Of a stretch of DNA of 64,000 nt, positions 60,719 through 64,000 are shown in pieces (within the stretch, counting starts at the first letter, position 1; each line of letters opens with the position of its first letter). The stretch lies in assembly GCA_963747535.1 (NCBI GenBank), contig CAVVFX010000004.1:186001-250000 (forward strand), given 5' to 3'. Both the position numbers and the translations under genes were made by a program. The notes under the pieces were generated by a model. The model was given only the letters and a program-made list of their open reading frames with translations, was not told where the DNA came from and made no database searches. This DNA is from CAVVFX01 sp963747535. GTDB lineage: Bacteria > Acidobacteriota > Terriglobia > Bryobacterales > Bryobacteraceae.

Positions 60719-61192
60719 CTACTCCGCAACGGTCGCAACGCGAAGAGTTGCACGGATCTGGCTTACCAGGATCGCCTCGATGTTGGCAGGATCGGATTCA
60801 TTGGCTAGCATGTGTGCCGTGCGGTGGCCCATCATCATCAGCGCGCTTTCAATTTCATTTCGGCGGACCAGCCGCCCGCGGCGTTCCTCGATCTCGATCC
60901 TGGTAAGTTCAGCCAAGCGACCGTCAAGAAGTGCCGCAGCCTCCAATGCCCTTTGCAGTCGATCAGTACTCTCGGACGTAGCATAAGACAGCGGCGCCGT
61001 TCGGGATTGATCGGTAAACAAACGGCTCTGCATGCGGCCGAGCCCAGTATTACGTGCCCAGTCTAGATCCGCTTTGGCAACATCGATTCGCCCACTTACC
61101 AACTCAATCCGGTCCGAACGAATGGCCTTCTGAACAGCTGCCTGACTAACGCCACGATGTCTGGCGTAAGCCCTAATGCTCACGAGTGACAC
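60719..61192 (-). CDS. Second TerS/Nu1-like DNA-binding protein
   Basis: It starts at a GTG (61192) overlapping the HNH stop as TAGTG. The HTH (SIRAYARHRGVSQAAVQKAI, then RIDVAKADLDWARNT) is clearly homologous to the start of TerS at 54052 (SLRAYARMRGCSLTAVQKAI), and a later helix region is similar too. It lies 6 kb from TerL, upstream of a methyltransferase. It may be a duplicate terminase subunit or a regulator that sees the same DNA. Confidence 0.72.
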   Translation of the reverse strand: MSLVSIRAYARHRGVSQAAVQKAIRSDRIELVSGRIDVAKADLDWARNTGLGRMQSRLFTDQSRTAPLSYATSESTDRLQRALEAAALLDGRLAELTRIEIEERRGRLVRRNEIESALMMMGHRTAHMLANESDPANIEAILVSQIRATLRVATVAE

Positions 61193-61800
61193 TAGACTGC
61201 CCTCGTGTTATGCGCGATCAAGAACGATCCAAACTCAGACGCGCGCTGCTCTGTGGCCTTCGAAAGGCGGAAATTAGTTGCCGCAAACTGTCCGTGCAGC
61301 GCGATGGCGGCGAAGTCGTAAGCGAATGCCGCTGCTTCTGGTGTGGCGAAACCGCCCAACCGGTACGCCACGCCCTCGAAAGTTATCAACGCCCGCCAGC
61401 GATTGGCCGATTCGACAAACTGGACCCCTTTGTATTTCTTGGGCTGCTTGCGCTTAACATTTCGAGAATTTTCGCTGCGCGTTGCCCATCGTAGGTTCGC
61501 ACGCCGGTTGTCAAGCCGGTTGCGATTGATGTGATCGCATTCAAACTTGTCCGGCACTTGCAGGATGATGCGGTGCAAAAACACGCCCACCTGTCGACCC
61601 TGATGCCATTCCCAGCGATGGGCGTAGCCGGAAGTAGCATGCCACCGCAGTTCGGCCAGCTGGGCATCCTCTTCATCGATCAGTGTGTATGCCAGCACTG
61701 CGCCCTGGCGATTCCTCAGCGGAATCCATAAGGCCCCAGGTACGGGTGCAGGAGGGCGGATCGCGGCTTTCCCACGGAACTGGAATGAATTGTCGGTCAT
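61192..61800 (-). CDS. HNH endonuclease with AP2 domain, third of three
   Basis: The start MTDNSFQFRGKAAIRPP is at 61800. An HNH core (QVPDKFECDHINRNRLDNRR, then LRWATRSENSRN) is followed by an AP2/ERF-like DNA-binding domain (KYKGVQFVESANRWRALITF, then YRLGGFATPEAAAFAYDFAA). This HNH-AP2 pairing is a known homing endonuclease design in phages. It is first or second in the right arm and coupled to the TerS-like gene. Confidence 0.85.
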   Translation of the reverse strand: MTDNSFQFRGKAAIRPPAPVPGALWIPLRNRQGAVLAYTLIDEEDAQLAELRWHATSGYAHRWEWHQGRQVGVFLHRIILQVPDKFECDHINRNRLDNRRANLRWATRSENSRNVKRKQPKKYKGVQFVESANRWRALITFEGVAYRLGGFATPEAAAFAYDFAAIALHGQFAATNFRLSKATEQRASEFGSFLIAHNTRAV

Positions 61801-61921
61801 CGCCAACGTATCTCTGCTCTGCACCTTGGGGGCCTGATTCCTCAACAGATCAGCATGTTGCTGGTGACCACCACTGACCACCGACCACCTGCTATGGGCA
61901 GGTAACTAGGCAACCTGCGCA

Positions 61922-62212
61922 CTACGGCAATCCGCTTTTCGCCGCTTGGGTTTCAGGTCCCAAAAATTGCTGCGGGCTCATGCCTCGCACGGCTTGCGCT
62001 CCTTCGCGAGAACGATTAGCCGGTGGACTTGGCTGCCGGTGTACGGCGAAGGACATCTCCGCCAACTCCCGCAGTTCGCGCCGGAACGGCCAGCCGCTAC
62101 CAGTTGGCTTGAGGCCACGCTCGACAGCGACATGCCTACCGCCTTTGCTGTTCTTGCGCATCCTCATCTCGTCACCACACAATCCCGCGCACCAAAAATT
62201 GCGCGTGCGCAT
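61922..62212 (-). CDS. Hypothetical basic protein at the right prophage end (96 aa)
   Basis: The start at 62212 (MRTRNFWCAGLCGDEMRMRK) is a choice by position after the zinc-frame stop at 62239; an ATG at 62302 is also open. The protein is basic and unstructured-looking (ERGLKPTGSGWPFRRELREL). Translation is not certain. Confidence 0.35.
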   Translation of the reverse strand: MRTRNFWCAGLCGDEMRMRKNSKGGRHVAVERGLKPTGSGWPFRRELRELAEMSFAVHRQPSPPANRSREGAQAVRGMSPQQFLGPETQAAKSGLP

Positions 62213-62771
62213 TTTCCGCTTGCGATTCTCTGGCGCTTCTATCTTTCCGCTCCGGAAAGATGCTTCCTCTCCGCTGACAGAGCGACTTGGCGCACTCGCC
62301 ATGCGTCCGGTGCAACGTCCCGCGGGGAGTGTTGGCTGGGTGTGATCTCACTGACGTCGCCCGTCGCGCCGCAATCGAGGCACCGGAAGCACTCGCCGGC
62401 GTCGTGATATCCCGTCTCGCGACAAGTACCGTAACCTTCTGAACTTCGGCAACAGACATGCGACTGGTCGGACGTTCCAGGTGGTCATTCGCCATGTAGT
62501 CCAGGCAGATGGCAAAAACGCCGAGGACCAGCAGAAAGATCGCGGAATTGACAATGGCGCGCTTTCGGCGTTTCCAAAAGGAACGAACGGCGCGGCGATG
62601 CCGGCGGTGGCCCGCTGGAGGTTGGGCAGACGAGGCCGCGTAGAATCGGATTCTACAATCCCTGCAACGGTAGGGAACCAGCCCCTGCCCGGCGCGGACC
62701 GCATCCATCGGTTCGCTCTGATGTGAAGGACGAACACGCTTGCTTCCGCATGATTCGCACTTAGTAGTCAC
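62172..62771 (-). CDS. Zinc-ribbon and membrane-span host protein, 3' end probably altered
   Basis: The first about 110 residues form a coherent small protein: a zinc ribbon (TKCESCGSKRVRP, YRCRDCRIRFYA), a basic stretch (HRRHRRAVRSFWKRRKR) and one membrane span (IVNSAIFLLVLGVFAICLDY). Proteins like this are common in Acidobacteriota and end soon after the span. Here the frame runs on for about 85 low-complexity residues overlapping phage-like sequence, so the natural end near residue 105-110 (about 62.45 kb) was probably replaced at the prophage junction. The gene is 4 bases downstream of the sugar transferase. Confidence 0.6.
   Translation of the reverse strand: MTTKCESCGSKRVRPSHQSEPMDAVRAGQGLVPYRCRDCRIRFYAASSAQPPAGHRRHRRAVRSFWKRRKRAIVNSAIFLLVLGVFAICLDYMANDHLERPTSRMSVAEVQKVTVLVARRDITTPASASGASIAARRATSVRSHPANTPRGTLHRTHGECAKSLCQRRGSIFPERKDRSARESQAENAHAQFLVRGIVW
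62239..62484 (-). pseudogene. Zinc-binding phage protein lacking a start codon
   Basis: From a stop at 62485 to TAG at 62239 this frame reads CRETGYHDAGECFRCLDCGA, then TGDVSEITPSQHSPRDVAPD. The paired cysteines suggest a zinc knuckle, and the composition is unlike the overlapping host frame. There is no ATG, GTG or TTG in frame before the protein-like part, which fits a gene cut by integration at about 62.45 kb, or by a frameshift. Confidence 0.4.
62240..62261. repeat. Palindrome, copy 2
   Basis: These 22 bases are identical to 23861-23882 inside the parB-like gene: arm TATCTTTCCG, spacer CTC, complementary arm. The last pair is lost in this copy (G at 62262), so the arms here are 9 bp. Confidence 0.8.
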
Positions 62772-62775
62772 GATG

Positions 62776-64000
62776 CTAATATGCGCCTTCCGTCAGGAGC
62801 ACGGTTTTCACGGTCCTGACTAATATATACAGATCCAGCCAGACCGACCAATTGCGAACATAGTATTCGTCGAATTTGACTCGTTCCTCATAACTGGTGT
62901 CATTTCGGCCGGAGATCTGCCACATGCCCGTGATCCCGGGCCGCACTTTGCAATATAGTTCGAAGCGCTTTCCGTACTTCGGGATTTCTGCCTGTACGAT
63001 AGGCCGCGGACCGACGAGGCTCATTTCACCTCGAAGCACGTTCCAGATTTGCGGTAGCTCATCGAGGCTCGTTTTCCTCAGGAACTTACCCACGCGCGTC
63101 ACACGCGGATCGTTCTTCAGTTTGTGGTCGCGTCGCCATTGCGCCCGAAGCTCGGGATCGCGCTTCAGATAGGATTCGAGCACTTCGTCAGCATTTTGCA
63201 CCATGGTGCGGAACTTCCAGGCGGTAAATCCGCCGCGGCCAAACCCAATGCGCTTTTGGCCGTAAAACACTGGTCCCCTGGACGTGCTCCGCACAAGCGC
63301 GTAGAGAATTACAAACACGGGGAGCAGCAAGAGAGCGCCGCTGATACCCGTCACGAGATCGAATCCTCGTTTGAGCAGTTGTGGCAACCTGTGCGCCAGA
63401 ATCTGGGTCACTTCAAATCCCACAACGCCGCCCATATGTTTAGCCGACACCCACATGCTGGAAAATTCAAAGAAGTCCGGAATCAAAAGGACGTGAGAGA
63501 AGTCGCCGACCCAGTCGGAGACCACGTCGGTCAGTTGCTGGCTGGACAGACCGGGCATCGTCACGATTGCATAACATGACTTGTGCCTTCGCGCAAATAA
63601 AGGCGCCAGCGACAGATCGCCCTGCACGATTTGTGAGGATAGATCGTGCGGCAAGTTGACTTGATGTCGCCGATCCAGCATTGCAACCGGACGAAATCCC
63701 AGGTGGGGCTGGGCAAGCAGCATTGTGAGCACGCCCCGCCCGCTTTCGCCACCTCCGATGATCACAGTAGGGATTCCCCACCAGGCGTGCCGCGAACACC
63801 ATCGGCGAACGGCGAACCTGAATGTTACAACCAGAGCTACGCTGAGAGGGGCTGCAAAGAGAAGGATGACACGCGAATAGAAGGACGTTTCCTTCTCAAG
63901 AAACGTAGCCGCGATCATCATCGCATAGGAGATTGCGGTCCCCACAACAATGCGCCTGAATTCGGATACGGGATTGACGCCGATTCCCGGATAGAGTCCC
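62776..64000 (-). CDS. Undecaprenyl-phosphate sugar phosphotransferase (WbaP-like), 5' end outside the window
   Basis: The frame is open to base 64000; its edge reads GLYPGIGVNPVSEFRRIVVG, as in WbaP proteins, so the start lies further right. After membrane spans and a Rossmann-like middle (VIIGGGESGRGVLTMLLAQP), the C-terminus is a complete bacterial sugar transferase domain: KRGFDLVTGISGALLLLPVF, then YGQKRIGFGRGGFTAWKFRT with the catalytic Asp/Glu region following, and LDELPQIWNVLRGEMSLVGP. It loads the first sugar phosphate onto undecaprenyl phosphate for exopolysaccharide or O-antigen at the inner membrane. Confidence 0.9.
   Translation of the reverse strand, partial: GLYPGIGVNPVSEFRRIVVGTAISYAMMIAATFLEKETSFYSRVILLFAAPLSVALVVTFRFAVRRWCSRHAWWGIPTVIIGGGESGRGVLTMLLAQPHLGFRPVAMLDRRHQVNLPHDLSSQIVQGDLSLAPLFARRHKSCYAIVTMPGLSSQQLTDVVSDWVGDFSHVLLIPDFFEFSSMWVSAKHMGGVVGFEVTQILAHRLPQLLKRGFDLVTGISGALLLLPVFVILYALVRSTSRGPVFYGQKRIGFGRGGFTAWKFRTMVQNADEVLESYLKRDPELRAQWRRDHKLKNDPRVTRVGKFLRKTSLDELPQIWNVLRGEMSLVGPRPIVQAEIPKYGKRFELYCKVRPGITGMWQISGRNDTSYEERVKFDEYYVRNWSVWLDLYILVRTVKTVLLTEGAY

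Larger units (their letters stand above)
15660..62450 (-). mobile_element. Lambda-like tailed prophage, about 47 kb
   Basis: The left end is set by a tyrosine integrase and excisionase. The right end is inferred near 62.45 kb, where a phage-style zinc-binding frame lacking its start meets a host zinc-ribbon membrane gene. Gene order fits a siphovirus-like lambda layout: packaging, head, tail, lysis, replication, integration. Nearly all genes run leftward; four plus-strand genes in three places are cargo. Attachment repeats were not found with confidence: only an 8-base AACTAGGC is shared (15653-15660 and 61904-61911). Frameshifts in portal and capsid genes mean it is probably defective as sequenced. 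Confidence 0.85.

Overview
The window is bacterial, GC-rich (roughly 58 percent by eye) and most like an Acidobacteriota genome of the Bryobacter/Solibacter type. That placement is inferred from gene style: a Pkn-type kinase N-terminus with the GGMGEVWKARDTRLNR signature, a TonB-family operon with an M48-like protein, a WbaP-like sugar transferase, and the 558-residue gene family near 2 kb that is common in that phylum. No rRNA or complete tRNA is present.

Layout. (1) 1-8.4 kb is an accessory region: a TPR-like gene cut by the window edge, an unknown gene, a truncated kinase, a 558-residue conserved gene of unknown function, a small membrane protein coupled to an XRE regulator that seems frame-shifted relative to a membrane domain, an Mrr-like nuclease, a TfoX-N protein, a complete IS630 element with terminal inverted repeats, and a 28-nt tRNA 3' end without its 5' part. 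(2) 8.6-12.6 kb is a four-gene host operon on the minus strand (TonB-like, M48-like without the first zinc His, TM/HEAT-like, secreted protein) ending in a 14-bp-stem hairpin. (3) 13.3-15.6 kb is one plus-strand gene: MerR-like HTH plus tandem GAF domains. (4) About 15.66-62.45 kb is a lambda-like tailed prophage of about 47 kb, almost wholly on the minus strand. (5) 62.45-64 kb is host sequence again: a zinc-ribbon/TM protein and a sugar transferase running off the edge.

The prophage, read right to left in its transcription direction, begins with a modification and packaging arm: HNH/AP2 nuclease, TerS-like protein, ParB-N4-cytosine methyltransferase, HNH, ParB-N6-adenine methyltransferase, HNH, small proteins, TerS and TerL. 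The head genes follow (gpW-like, portal, prohead protease/major capsid fusion, DUF2190-like, joining proteins), then the tail (tube, chaperone pair, tape measure, gpM-like, a fused gpL/J-like tip of 1540 residues, two spikes), a GH73 lysin, and then the early genes (small HTH, SNF2 helicase, ParB-like pair, VRR-NUC, HD hydrolase, RepB-type primase, UvrD helicase, excisionase, integrase). Three cargo loci lie on the opposite strand: BrnTA at 38.1 kb, a HEAT-like protein at 43.2 kb and a DUF3489 protein at 54.7 kb. No CI-like repressor was recognised.

Two essential virion genes, portal and protease/capsid, are each broken by a single frameshift, so this prophage is either decaying or carries assembly errors. 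The best candidates for something undescribed are a perfect 10-bp-arm palindrome found inside the parB-like gene and again near the right prophage end, the paired ParB-methyltransferases surrounded by three HNH nucleases, and the signal-peptide-bearing spike proteins.
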